Origin: Symsagittifera roscoffensis | Lineage: Eukaryota; Xenacoelomorpha; Acoela; Convolutidae | NCBI RefSeq assembly: GCF_963678635.1 | Contig: NC_087065.1 | Coordinates: forward strand, 2,852,001 to 2,916,000 | Direction of reading: 5' to 3' | DNA length: 64,000 bases | Part shown: one piece after another, positions 31,504 to 43,592 of the stretch | Layout of the letters: every line of letters begins with the position of its first letter | How positions within the stretch are numbered: the first letter of the stretch is position 1 | Program-made: the position numbers and the translations under genes | Notes under the pieces: model-generated | The model's database searches: none | Seen by the model: the letters and a program-made list of their open reading frames with translations, nothing else | What the model was told of the DNA's origin: nothing

Positions 31504-33152
31504 ATTAGTTTTGCTGTTATTAGCCTCACAAGGGTGCATCCACAGTGCGGAAACTAATATTTTAAACTTTCGCAATTACCATCGACAGAAGACACAAGTC
31601 TGCTCTACAGAGTTCAAAATGGGTTTTTTGAGTGCAGTTAAAAAAAGTAAAGAGTGGTATGTGGGCTTGGTCAGTTGTGGAAATTTGATGGTCTTGAAAT
31701 CAAGTCAAAATTTTCTTTGTTTTATTTAGTTTGTGTTAATTTCAATTTTGTTATTTTTTCCTTCAACCGGTTACAAGACTTTTTCACGCCTAAAACTTTC
31801 TCAGATTTCATGAGTTTACAGCATTAGCATATCAAGTTCTTGATACTACGTTGGCTCTCTTAGCGTAGAGGTTACACGCATGCTTGGGGTCACCACGGTT
31901 TGATGTTCGAGACCAAAAAGGAGCGCCTCATTGTTTGGACATTCAAAATTTTCATTTTGACAATCTTAGCTGAGTGACTATCGTTTGTCTGCTTATTTTT
32001 GCAGGATATTCTTCCACAGCTGGATTTTTCTTCTGATTTAAGTTATTTCTGTAATGGTGCGGGTAATTGAGTCACAAGAAAACAATCAATGGAGTCTTTT
32101 CGTTTTTTTTTACAGCTGATTCAATTGCTTGTTTTTGATTTCATCAAGTGAGCTATCAATTGAGTTCATAAAAGTAACACAGATTATATCGGGAAAAATG
32201 ATTGGTTTTTCAAGTAGTCATTTTTTGAGTTACGACTCGTAGCTGAGTCCTGAAGGCATTTTTTCGATTAGTTGAAAACGGTTTTAAATGATTTTTGCAG
32301 TTATTGACAACTTTTCTCGCTCTACTTCAGATCTGCTTTAGGTTGACGTCAGTTTGATGCCAAAAATGAGTTTCTTACTCATATTTTTAGATGGAAAATT
32401 AACTACCATGTTTTGCCGGCTAATTTTCTAAACGTTTTTATGATCGGTTCTACCATAAATTGCGTCATAGATGCAATTTTGGATAATTCGAGCTTAAGTT
32501 TTATGGTTTTGTTTGCAGTTGCTGCTAAATCGCAGCTAATCCGAGTTTAGCGTGACGACTGTTTTGTTTGAGATGGAATAAAAACAATGGTTGTGGATCA
32601 GTGATTGAGTTGCAAGGGAGTCCCTCTTGGCCATTTGCGTCATGTCTACTTAGATGGGTTTCAGCTTCAGCCCTAAGCTTTAGTTGCAGTAAGCATAATT
32701 GTCATCATGAATAATATTGGTGTAGAAAAGTTATTCAAATTGAGCATGTACTGATTGTTTAGTTTCAGCCACAATATGTTACTCCCCTGTACTTTTTTGT
32801 TATCTACCTGTTTATCGCGCTTCTTTTTAGTTTGTTTTGCTGTTTTAGTGAATGATAGTTGAAAAGAATGATCGTGTCGTTTTTTTTTGCATATCAGTTT
32901 TTGCGCCGCAATTCTGTAGGTTTTTATTGCTGTGTTCTGTAGGTTTTTATTAAGTTCAATTAGAGTAGGTTGCTCTTCTGTTGGTATTATTTGACTAAAA
33001 ATTATCTGTGCAAAGTTGGAAAATCTAGAATTGAGGCAATTGCAATTAATTGGATATTGATCTGCTATTGGACCTAGACTGCGGTTCGATGTGCTTAATT
33101 TCTCTGTCAGGAAGAGTTTGAATCATTCAGTTTGTTTGTTTGTTTCAGTTAT
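31504..33152. other. Gene-poor stretch
   Basis: No supported coding region. It includes a tRNA-derived block described separately. Otherwise AT-rich sequence without recognised structure. Confidence 0.4.
31852..31920 (+). repeat. tRNA-derived sequence
   Basis: TAGCGTAGAGG (31861-31871) resembles an A box and GTTCGAGACC (31905-31914) a B box at normal tRNA spacing. Anticodon and acceptor stems do not form well, so I read a tRNA pseudogene or SINE head. Confidence 0.4.
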
Positions 33153-33548
33153 TGTTATGTGGCAACACGGGCTCTGGGCAAATCTCCAGTTGAAATCTGG
33201 AACTCCTAATTTACCATCCTCTTACATAACAGCCTGTTGCTATTACGTAACATCCAGATCCTAGAATCATCCCTAGCTCAGAAACGAAGTCTACCATTGT
33301 TATAGAATCATACAGTACCCACGTATAAAGTAGCCTCCTGGATTCGATCTAATCTCGTTAAACAATCATTATCTTTGTCGTTCAAATTGAAACAAAGTTT
33401 AGTCATTACTGTAGCTAGTCGAGTCTAATCAGTCTTAATAAATATTTTGATCCTCCTCACATCCGACTTCCACCTCTCATTCATTATTATCTAAGAAAAG
33501 TCGACGACTCAAAACCCGATTTCCGCCAATTTTTGTTTCGTCTGCTGG
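33153..33548 (+). repeat. Possible solo LTR
   Basis: Starts TGTTATGTGGCAACACGGGC and contains a TATA-like TATAAAG (33323-33329) and AATAAA (33438-33443) in promoter-to-polyA order, as in an LTR. The 5-bp sequence GTTAT precedes the start (33148-33152) and occurs again at 33549-33553, which would be the target duplication. Against it, the implied end is CTGCTGG, not the usual CA, and no second copy is in the window. Confidence 0.35.
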
Positions 33549-33553
33549 GTTAT

Positions 33554-36500
33554 CTGCTCATAATTTGAGAATTTAAAATTATAAATATAAGCTGGATTGG
33601 CGCAATAATTTTAGCGTTAGATAAAAAGTTCATCAAAAAAGCTTGATTAGACAGGGATCCTTTGATACCGCAGCAAGTCTTTTTTATTTGTCCGTGCTAG
33701 TCGGCGGATTCATTTATTATACCTATGGACTGTTTCTTTCTTTTGGCTTTAATGGTCAAATTAAGTCGCAGCCATCTTGCTTATTAGTTACCATGTGGTT
33801 GCGATTGAATTGAGGCCATCTTAGTCTGAACTTGTTTGAACTTACTAATTATTTTTACGACGCTTTTCTCGAACTTTAATATTCATTTGATTGAAGGAAA
33901 TTGAACCGTACAAATTCACCATCTCGGAATAGCAATTTTCAAAAATATTTCTCAAACCCAAGGCGAAGAACCTTCAAGATGAAATAGTCATTGAATGTTT
34001 GGTTGATTAATGATTTTCGAGTTTTGAAATAGTATCAAAATTTAGCGACTATAAAATAATGTATAAATTATTTATCCTTTTACCAAATTAAAAATTAACG
34101 ATCTCTTTTCCCGCATAATTTGATTCCTGCATAATTTGCTGCTGAATATTTAAAAAAGGGAATAATTTGCTCAGCTGAATTTTCAGGTTAACCAAAGCAC
34201 CAAGCATTAAGTTAAGTGACATTATTGCTTCCATGGATTCTGCCATTTGAAATTCCAGGTTAAACTTCCCTTAAATTTCCAGGTTAAAATATTCCTATAT
34301 TTCCCTTTTTAGTTCTACTACAATTCTTTCCTTCCCGCTAGTAAGTAAATTTCACAAATCATTCCCCGATTTCATTTCATTTAACCCTCAATACTTCATT
34401 TAGCGTTGTGTTATTGTTACTACTGACTGCAACATGGCTACTACACTGGAAAGCATAGAGATCCGAATCAGAAAATATGTTATTAAATAAGACCGACTGC
34501 GAGAGAAGCACAGGTAGTCAGCCGCAGTCAGTGATTGTATTAAAATTACAGAGAGAAGAACAAATTACTACTAGTACTTACTACTCAATACTTTCTCCTT
34601 GTCGCTCATCTTCTTTTCTCGCCACTATTTGGCCCGTGAATAAAAATTTGCCTACCTGAAAATCAGCGCTGGTCAAAAAGGAAGTGTGTTTTTATTGCCC
34701 GTGAACAACAGAATGTGGCTATTAGTCGAGCCTCTTTTACATCAACATCTTCAATCGAGTAAAGAGAAGAAAAATGCTGCAGGAAATAGCTGGGCAGATA
34801 ATAGCTAGCGAGCGATTGATGTTGCAAATTATAAAGTATATCGGGCTACATACACATAGTTAAGGAACATATAGAGAGTCAATTGATATATTTCAGCTAA
34901 CTTACCACCACCTTGTTGTTCCTAATTTAGTGCGGAAGTATCCTTCTTTTCGTTGGGTTTATTTTTTTTCGGATTACTACGGTTGCGATTCAACTAACCT
35001 GGGCTTTTTATTCATAGGCAGGAAAAAACTCGAGCCTTTTAGGTTATTTTCCAACGGGTATTCGCTTGAACTTGACAGTAGTATTATAATGGTCAGCATT
35101 TCTTGTTTTCATTAAATAACTGGTCCCAAAAGAGTTTCGAGCTATCGCTACCCGATTGGAATCGGATTGGAAATTTCTGTTTGTTATTTTGTGCCGATCG
35201 ATTCAGAAGACCAGTCAGTAAAAGTAAGTAATATGATCACCTTTAATTTCACTCGTTATTTTTTTTGGAGTTATTCACTTTCTGTAGTTTTTTTCCTATT
35301 GGCTTGTGGCTTTCAGGTCAATAATAGTTTTTTCAATTAAACCCAAATGTTTAAATCATGGCGGTGAAGTGGCCATGATATCTGCTTTGGAAGCTTGATC
35401 TGTACTCGTTGCTAAGAAACATTTACTGCCATAAATTTAAGCAAAAGTTGCATGTTTCTCCGAAAAAAACTGAACACCGTCTTTTGTTGCTTCTTCTCTC
35501 GTCGAGCAATAGCCTTTATTTTAAAAGATAGACACCTTAAATTTGATCGAAGGGTTGGGGATTTAAAACACTAAAAATGAGACAATTTTTTTAATATCGA
35601 TTTTCAGAGCGGTAAATTTTCTGCACCGCAGGCGAAATTTTGAAAACAGACAAAACTTTTTGGCCCTTTTTGATAAGTTTTAACCAAAGCGCTGTTCCAC
35701 TCAAAAATAGTATACATTGGCGCTAAAAGCGCCCGAGGAAATAATTTAGCGGCCTCCCCACCTAAATCTGCCACCCTATCTCAACTCGCAAATTGCAAGC
35801 AAATAGAATTTTCAACACGGATAGCCAGTTGCTGTGCACGTAGCACAGTGTTCCGATCACATTATAAAATACTAGAAAAAGTTATGTTTTTCAATTTAGT
35901 TTTTTTTTGTTGTGCGTGGTGTAATGCGAAAATTATAAGAATGCGTAGATCGTTAGAAGATTGGTCATAATCGACAACAGCTGTCTTCGAAAAATGAATA
36001 AAAACAAAAAAAATCAGATAGTTTTTTGATAATTTTTTTTGATTTTTTTTGCAGAATATTTGTTTGATATTCTTTTTAGTGCCAAAGAAATGCTAAATGA
36101 AGCTTCCAAATCTATCTTATTTTAAGTAGTAATTATATCTTATTTCAACTAGTAAATCTTAACTAGTAAAGCGAGCGAATAGACTAACTCGTCATTTGAA
36201 TGCAGATTTTTAAATTTCGTTCGTATCATCTACCTTTCCCGATATTTATTTCTCACTCCCTGCTCATGCGTCGAAAATAAATTTTAAAAAGTAAAAAAAA
36301 ATAAATTAACCCGAAAATAATTTTCTTCACCTGTTTTCAGTGGTTAGAACAACAAGGAAAGCCGATTGCTATGCTAGTTGAATAGAATCGTCTCATCACG
36401 CTACTTCGAAAAAATCAGCTTAATTAAAGTTAAAACTTACAGTTCAGCTTCTAATCAAATTGTCTTGTTTTGTCTGAAATTTGAAAAAAGGTAAACCAGT

Positions 36501-37343
36501 TTTCTCAAGACAGACAAGTTTTTGATTTTTGATATCCAAATCACGGTTCATAGGGCTTTAACATGATAGCACACATGACTTCCATGAGTTTTTTTAGATG
36601 TTTTCAAAGTGCGTTGAAACAAACTCATTCTATGCCACAGTTTTTTTCCCTTATCGTGAACTGCACGGAACAACAAGAATAGTCAGAGGGATGTGAAACT
36701 TAAAATATATTTTAAAAAAAACTTGAAATACGACTTTTTGTTTGTTGTTTAGTCATCGTAATAGTTAGTATTGCTATAATGTTATCGCTTTAATAAAGAG
36801 TAATTGTTACATTTGTCTGAAAAACAAATGTTTCTAAAAGGTAGTTGTCGACACTCAATTTCGGCCGACCGACTGAAATTTTTCTAAAGGCTTCTTCCGC
36901 GCCAATCCTCCGGATTCTTCCGGGGAGAGCGCCTAAAGTAAGATGTAAGAAATTTTTGGTCCAAATTTTTTCAAGAAAATCTTAGATCCGGCGCTGAAAA
37001 AACCGAAAAGAAAGAATAGCCTGAAAAATTTTTGAATCGAAATTTACGAATATACCATAAACGTTTATTCATAAGCTAGTTTCAGAAATTCCTAATTTCT
37101 GCCGTTTATGTCTCAGATTCTTCGCCCTTTGCGCTAATCGTCAGGTTTTGCTATATTCTGTTGGACCTGAAAATGTCTGTTAGTGTACCGTTTTGAAGAA
37201 TTGGTGTGATAACTTAGAAAAACTGAGCGCATCACTTATTCGAAACAGTATGTTTAAAATAATGGCTATTTGCTTGAGTTAACACCTGAAAACCGAACGC
37301 GGTGTTTTTTAACATGAATTGGCTATAATTTTGCAATAACCTA
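33554..37343. other. Gene-poor stretch
   Basis: No supported gene. 34400-34680 has an LTR-like look (TGTTATTGTTAC start, AATAAAAA near 34640), but I found no matching ends. 35220 has a strong donor-like GTAAGTAAT without a recognisable exon. 35580-35780 shares segments with the hAT-like MITE family. Confidence 0.4.
35815..35865 (-). repeat. Hairpin-bearing repeat end
   Basis: On the minus strand, GATCGGAACA is followed by hairpin CTGTGC-TACGT-GCACAG and CAACTGGCTATCCG. A decayed relative is at 43545-43592. The order (CGGAACA then hairpin) resembles the Helentron-like 3' terminus at 31453, but the sequences differ. Confidence 0.35.
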
Positions 37344-37412
37344 GAGGCGCCAGTTGCCTCTTGGAGTTAGATGATGGTATAGATAGTGAAATAATCTAGC
37401 AGGGAGATAACT
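37344..37412 (+). repeat. Direct repeat flanking palindromic block, left
   Basis: Starts GAGGCGCCAGTTGCC and ends AGGGAGATAACT. It recurs in diverged form at 37748-37810 on the other side of the palindromic minisatellite. Confidence 0.7.
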
Positions 37413-37476
37413 AAATTTCTAGCTAACAAATGTCTATCGTCAAAACGACAAAACTTAAGTACTATCTGATAGGATG

Positions 37477-37713
37477 GAGCGACAATTCGTAACAGGCGAC
37501 AATTCGCAACAGGCTACAAATCGTAACAGGCGGCACTTCGCAACAAGGCATTGGTTGGCAAGTAGAATACGCTTGCTCCGCTGCGCTCACATCCGGCACG
37601 AGAGCAATACTGGGTGTGAATCCGTTCCCCGCTCAATCTACTGTTACGAATTGTTGCTTGTTACACGAACTGTCGCATCTTACGAATCGTCGCATCTTAC
37701 GAATTGTCGCCTC
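37477..37713. repeat. Palindromic minisatellite with repeated arms
   Basis: The left arm has four tandem units like GGCGACAATTCGTAACA (period about 18-20 bp, 37477-37547). The right arm has several units in inverse orientation (CTTACGAATTGTCGC-like, 37640-37713). The outer ends GAGCGACAATTCG and CGAATTGTCGCCTC are inverted. The arms enclose about 90 bp that is richer in GC. Confidence 0.75.
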
Positions 37714-37747
37714 ACAATATGGCAGAATTTTTTAAAAGAATTTTACA

Positions 37748-37810
37748 GAGGCGCCATTTGCCTTGAGTTAGATGGTATAGATATTGAAATAATCTAGTAG
37801 GGAGATGACT
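37748..37810 (+). repeat. Direct repeat flanking palindromic block, right
   Basis: Starts GAGGCGCCATTTGCC and ends AGGGAGATGACT. It is the diverged partner of 37344-37412. Confidence 0.7.
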
Positions 37811-40160
37811 TAATTTCCTTTGGAAAAGTTGTTGGGTTGGTTGCCCGAAAACGGATGTCTTAAAATAATACCAAAAGGGGGATCCTTTAATTGGTAAGGG
37901 GGTCGAATCCCTAGCAGCGATCCTTGTTGCATTCCAGATGATTTCCATTACAAGTTTTGACCTGCATTATTCTACTGCTCAGATACCACTTCATTAAATT
38001 CAAGGAAAGGAGGCTTGACTAGCATAAAGCTCGACTAGCATTAAAGTTTAAACACATGAAAATATGACCACCCCCATAGGATTTGACCCATATCCGCACA
38101 AAGGGTCACCCCTTGGTACTTTTTTGCTATCTACAGTTTTTGCTGATTGAACCTATAATTGAAATGCATATTTTATATAAATCCGCTGTCAAAAAATGCA
38201 TGCATAGGGGGATAGCTAATAAAGCCCAGTAGGGAAGAAATTGTTACCAAGATCCCAATGATTTTATTTTTATTCAATATTTCAATTTTTTGCTTCAACT
38301 TTTATGCTAGTGGGTGCGATTTTCGAAGTATTTATGTTAGTCGAGCTTTATGCTAGTCGATACACCGCCAATTCAATGGCTTGAAAGATTGAAACAACTA
38401 TGGCATAGAGTAGGATTTATAGACTCCACTTAAGGTGCCTACAAATAAGCTCATACAGTCTCAAATACGGCAGCATTTTTAAAAAAAATATTTCTAGTCG
38501 TAATTTGGAGTTTCAACTTTGGGATTTGAATATAAAACTTAAAAAATAAAAAATTTGGTCGAAAATTCTGTGATCTTACGTGAAAGGAACTAGTTATATT
38601 TGTTGTTCCGATTTGTATATTGGGTAAGAACTTTGTATTCGGGTCTGTTTTAGTTTTTTTTCTTTTTTTTTCGTTTTCCACGCTAAGTCAGCTGCCACAA
38701 ATAATCATCGGAGAGAATCGATTGATATATCATATTTAAGCCCTTTCAGCCGTGATTCGATTGACATCAGAAAGTTTTCGCAGTGTCGAGAAATACCGAT
38801 TTGAAATTTTTGTTTTTTCGTCCTAATTAGAGCGAACAAAACGAGCGAGCTATTAGCTTATTCTAATGGCTTAAAAGCTTACAATAGCTTAATTTAAAAC
38901 GTCTAAATTTAGGTTTCTTGAGTAGCGTTAGTTTTTTTATTCTAAGTACTGCAAACAAATTGAAATAAATTTGTGAAATTTTTTTTTGATTTTTTTCCTT
39001 CATATTTCTATAAATTTTTCAACAAAAATTGTTTTTTCAACAAAAATTAGTTTTGCACAGTAACCGGCTGTCCTTGTTATGTTATCAAATAGCTCGTAAA
39101 TTTAACCCCTAGTTTCTTATTCTTTGTATAGATCCTAATTTCCCATCCGCTTTGTCCTTCTTTTTATGGAGTAATTTTGTGGTTATGCAACCAAATGATT
39201 AGCCCTTCTTTTTATGGAGTAATTTTAAGGTTATGCAACCAAATTAGTTAAAATACTGTTTCTTTGTGAGTAATTTTTTTCCCCAAATGGTCTGTACATT
39301 TTTTTACTGGCAAGGGAGCTGAAGATTAAAAAGAAGTTTAGCTTCCTATGCACCTGAAGTACGCGGAAAAGTGGCAATGCCAATTGCATTATCCTTTCTG
39401 GTAATTATAACTTACATTGCATATATATCTCAAGATTTTAAAATTTTCCATCTTTTTTCAGTCGGAGAAAGAGTGGCGTTTTCAACTTAGTGGCGTATTT
39501 TATTTCGGTTACCACCGAAGAAAAATGAGGAAGGACGGATACTGGCAATAAATTGAGCTAAACAGCACTATTTTTGTTAGCTCTGATTCTGAATATTGAC
39601 TACAAGTGAAAAATTGTATCAGACAAAATACGATGCTTTAAAAAATAACTACAATGGAGTATTTTAGGAACGCGTTTAGTTGAAAAATATATATCCATGT
39701 ATCTATTTTGCACCCGTCTTTTTCCGCGTGTCGCTTATCTAGCTCATGACCATTGCACAATCTTGTCATTCAGTTTTAGTTTATACTTTCACTACTGTAG
39801 CTGCGGATGGAAATGTGATTTGTAACGTTCTTCTGATTTCAAAAGTCAAACTGTGAAAACAGTTGCGGCGAATTTGCTCTCCTTAAGTGTACACTATTTC
39901 CATTTCCACCAGAACTAATTTTTTATTTTTACTCCACTCACTTATGGTGTCAATTTCTGAATTCAATTTTTCAACTTTTTTCGTACAAGTTGATTGATCA
40001 AATTTGATTTATGCTTATAGTCTTAATAGATAACTACGATCATACGAAGGTAATACTTCTTTATCTATATTTTTTAAGAGTAGTGATCATAATAATGTAT
40101 GATTGTTGTAGCTGCTTAAGGCGTCGCACTGTTTAACACTTGAATAAATCTATTTTTCTG
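37811..40160. other. Gene-poor stretch
   Basis: No supported gene. 37815-37930 has a fragment of the hAT-like family (GGGGGTCGAATCCCTAG). 38770-38800 shares CAGAAAGTTTTCGCAGTGTCG with 51505-51535 downstream of a tRNA-like block, so it may be the body of the same SINE. Confidence 0.4.
39156..39247 (+). repeat. 48-bp tandem duplication
   Basis: A unit starting CCTTCTTTTTATGGAGTAAT and ending near CAACCAAAT(GA)TTAG occurs at 39156 and again at 39204, with two or three changes. Confidence 0.85.
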
Positions 40161-40179
40161 GGCAGGGCAAAATTGTCTT

Positions 40180-40250
40180 GGATCATTGTTGGACTCGAAC
40201 CGCCAACCTTTTGATTGAGAGGCGGGTATGCGATGCTACGCCACTTGACC
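40180..40250 (-). repeat. tRNA-derived sequence
   Basis: On the minus strand TGGCGTAGCATCGCA lies in the A-box/D-arm position, followed by a consensus B box GGTTCGAGTCC (40191-40201). T-arm pairing is incomplete (about three of five pairs), so this is a tRNA-derived repeat rather than a working tRNA. Confidence 0.45.
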
Positions 40251-40799
40251 TTAACTATAGCATGCATCTACCTATATCTTTCTACTCTCTTTCGTCGGCT
40301 TTTTTTAGGTCGACCAAATTGATGTTTTGAGCTCCCTAAAATCACTATAAAGGCCCTATTTTGAGCTAATTTTCTTCGCTGTAGGCAATTTCTGAAAAGT
40401 CCATGGAAAAAAGAGACGTTTTGTGGCATTTTTTGGAAAGTTTTGACTTGGATTCCGCCAATAGCTGCTAGTGGCATCTCATTCGTTGGCAAAATGAGTT
40501 AATAATGATAGGGCACCTACTACACACAGCTGTGTGTAAAAAGTGCTTATATTAAAACTTTCAGGCAATCAAATCGCTCCTGCATGCATTTTTCACGAAG
40601 GTGCTCTTTAAATGTCAATGATCATTAATCGGGTTGCCACTGTGTTATTGAGGTGTCATGGGTTTTTAAGATTAGCCATGGAGGTCACTGAGTGTCATAG
40701 AGAAAAGTGACTGGTTCTAGATGCTAGATGTTTTGGGCTTTGAGTTTTAAAGCCAAACAATTCCAAATTTTCTTAATTCTCCTTTTGTATAGACACAGG

Positions 40800-41108
40800 C
40801 AGGGGCGGATCTAGAATTTTCTCGAGGGGGGGGGGGGGGGGGGGGGGGGGGGGCGGCGGATTTTCAAAAAATATTCGAAAATTTTGACGACCTTTTTTTT
40901 TAGGTCGACCAAATTGATTTTTCGAGCTCTCCCAAAGCATTTTGGCTAAATTTTCTGAAAGACGCCTTTAGAAAAATTTTAGGGTCGGTCGGCCAAAAAT
41001 GGATTTCTGAAAAAGTATCAAAGGGGGGGGACCCTTTGGGTCGGCAGGGGGTCGAATCCCTGAGGGGGAGCGTCCGCCCCCGCCCCCCCCCCCCTAAATC
41101 CGCCCCTG
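40800..41108. mobile_element. hAT-like MITE, 309 bp, complete with 8-bp target duplication
   Basis: Terminal inverted repeats CAGGGGCGGATCTAG and CTAAATCCGCCCCTG are flanked by the perfect 8-bp duplication GACACAGG (40792-40799 and 41109-41116), the hAT signature. It has no coding capacity. Near the left end is a run of 28 G (40826-40853), and near the right end a run of 12 C (41083-41094). Run lengths may be inaccurate in the assembly. Confidence 0.82.
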
Positions 41109-41112
41109 GACA

Positions 41113-41455
41113 CAGGGGCGGATCTAGGATTTTCTGGGGGGGGGGGAGGCGGATTTTCAAAAGATTTCGAAAAAATTTTTGACCTTTTTTTAGGTTGATT
41201 AAATAGATTTTTCGAGCTCTCCCAAAGCTCTAAAAAGACCCTGTTGTGGCCAAATTTCCTGCGCCACAAGCTAAATTGTGAAATAACAGGCCAAAAAATG
41301 CGTTTATAGGCACTTTTTTGGAAAGTTTTGACGGCCCGCTCTTCCCATCAAAATTAAATATTAGCGCCTTCAGAAAAATTTTATGGTCCGTCAGCCAAAA
41401 ATGGATATCTCAAATTTGAACAATGGGGGACGCTTTGGGTCGGCAGGGGATCGCT
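41113..41455. mobile_element. Older hAT-like MITE of the same family, right end missing
   Basis: Starts CAGGGGCGGATCTAGG and shares its interior with the neighbouring element, but homology ends near GGTCGGCAGGGGATCG without a right terminus. The younger element sits 4 bp into its left end, because the GACACAGG target includes this element's first four bases CAGG. Confidence 0.65.
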
Positions 41456-42769
41456 ACTGTATCGACATTTTTTGGAGGTGATAGTCTTTTCATCACAAGG
41501 CTAGGAAATGAAATAAATTCCGGGTTTGATCTTTGGCCAGCAAAATTTCTTGGAGCGCTCTTTTTCCGGGTTGGAAATTTGACTTTATCAGAGACTGCAA
41601 TTTTTCATAGAGGTCTTTGGACATTTGGATTTCAAACTATCCTCTTAAGCATTGAAAAACCCGTGAATGACCCGTCAACTATTTTTCCCGCAAATAATTT
41701 TTTGCTTTTTTTGCACCGAGCGAACAATCTCCTCCTAATCATCTGATAGAGGAGATTGTTCACGTAGTTAAAAACTATTTTTTTCAGCCCATCATCATTT
41801 TGCGTATCGACTTTTGCTTAATTTGCCGTTTACTTATATATGATATTAAATCAGTTGGTTCATTTAGGGGTAAATTGTTCATTTGGTGTCTTGTTTTTAG
41901 TTAAATTTTGGATTCATTTCATGCTGTAAGAACATAAAGGGACGCTTTTAGCCTTCCGTCTAAAATGCAGTCATTCACCGCCTTTTCCCACTTTTTAGCT
42001 GCTTCTTCAGAATTTGCGACCGCTGGTAATTTAGTTTGTCCACATTCCAATTTCTACCCGGCCGTTCAAAGTTGATCTGACAACGCATTGCTGCCTTTTA
42101 GTGTAACTCCTACTTCGCTTACCAATATTTACAAAGGTTGGGCCAAATATATTCCATATAGGTGATATTTCTTTTCATATGTGCACAAGGCGTGATCAAA
42201 CTACGAGTACAACCATCAAAATTGATTGCTACTACGAATTAAAAGGCGACATTTTTTGTAGTAGGTAGTATTTTTTAAATTCTAAATGTCATTCCCTTTA
42301 GAAACCGTCGTTCTTTTTTTCGCTGATGTGTATTTGCCTTTTTTGGCCTTGTTCTATTTTATTTTCGGACTTTGGGTTAAATGTTTTGATGGCGTCGTTG
42401 GAAGGAGGGCTGTATTGAATGAGGAAGTATTTAAATACAGTAAATTGTTGATTTGTGTAACGTATGTGAATCGAGAGTGTAGGGTGGTTCAAGAGATGGT
42501 TCAATAACACAGAATATTCCGACGACAAATAAGAAACTACACAAACGTTTTTTGTCCAAATTGCGTCCTTTTTTGCTCGTGATGTGAGCAGAAAATGTGA
42601 ACGAAAGCCTAAAATTCTGAAACTAATAATAACTTAGGTTTGTCGGCTGAGATGCCACATCGTAGAATTGTTTTTTGCTGTACGCGAAATACATTGTAGT
42701 TGTTTTTAGTGTTCTTATTTTTTTCTATTTGTAATTTTACTAACCTGGACTTCGTATATTTTCATTTCT
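41456..42769. other. Gene-poor stretch
   Basis: No supported gene. A perfect hairpin at 41722-41761 is listed separately. The open frames near 42286-42528 overlap on both strands and look accidental. Confidence 0.4.
41722..41761. repeat. Perfect 13-bp hairpin
   Basis: GAACAATCTCCTC (41722-41734) and its exact reverse complement GAGGAGATTGTTC (41749-41761) are separated by 14 bp. No adjacent T-run or coding region gives it a clear role. Confidence 0.8.
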
Positions 42770-42779
42770 TTTTTTTCGA

Positions 42780-43300
42780 TTAAAAACTTTATTCTGCCCA
42801 AATTTTTTCGGCTTATTTTTTTAATTGGCTTAGTGACCTTAAATTGCGTAGTTTTATGGAAAAAGTTTTTTAATGTTCCTCTCTGGATTGCATAAAATGC
42901 TCAATATCTTATTGAATTTATAGTTTTTCATGACAACAATTTTTTTTCGGCAGTTTTTCCTTCTTATTCCGCTTGATACGTTTCGGCCTATATAAAACCG
43001 GCTTAAGTGTTTTTATTGCGTTTTCTGACAAGCAAAAGTGTTTTTATGTGCTTGTGTGAGTTTCGAGGGTGAGGGGGACTTCAGAACTTTTATTGGTCAT
43101 ACATTTTTCAATTTTTTTCCGGCTTTTTTAATTTTCTCTTTTTTTTTGGTGTAATCGGTTTCGGCCTATATTATATTGGCTTAGTGACCTCATATTGTTT
43201 CAGTTGAAGAACAAATAAAGTTTTGTGTGTTTATGTCTTGAGGGTGAGTGTCTTTTAATAATTCATTTTTGATAGATCTAGCTTTTTTGACAGTTTCGAT
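42780..43300 (+). repeat. Three diverged tandem copies of an about 150-180-bp unit
   Basis: A block like TTTCGGCCTATATTATATTG followed by GCTTAGTGACCT recurs near 42815, 42980 and 43160, each followed by a GTTTTTATGTGCTTG or GAGGGTGAG-like segment. Traces of the same unit may lie at 55640-55990. Confidence 0.45.
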
Positions 43301-43336
43301 TTTGTTTCTCACTTAGCGTCTTTCTTGTTTTGTATC

Positions 43337-43592
43337 ACAAGTGTTGCATAGCTCAACCTCGCCTTTATTCAAACGAATGCGCTAAAAACATTTTAAATTT
43401 TAAAATCACGACTGAATGGGCTGTAATATTACATATCACTAGACCCATTTCAATGATTATTTATGGTACCTGTTTTTACGTGAAAAAAAAAAAACTAAAC
43501 ACGGCCCAAGGCAAAGTTCTTGCCACTTTTAATAGTTGGAAATTTGAGGATAACCGGTTGCTGTGCAATTAGCATAGAGTTCTCCGTTTAAA
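43337..43592. repeat. Dispersed repeat fragment with hairpin ends
   Basis: Left part GTGTTGCATAGCTCAACCTCGCC is a decayed form of the hairpin block at 56181-56215. The right part GGTTGCTGTGCAATTAGCA matches the block at 35815-35865. No coding is supported. Confidence 0.3.

Noticed and set aside
34409-34674. Second solo LTR starting TGTTATTGTTAC
   Set aside because: A CA end and polyA-like motif exist, but there is no target duplication and no partner copy.
40180-40250. Working tRNA gene on the minus strand
   Set aside because: The B box is consensus but the T stem and anticodon stem do not pair, so it is listed only as tRNA-derived.
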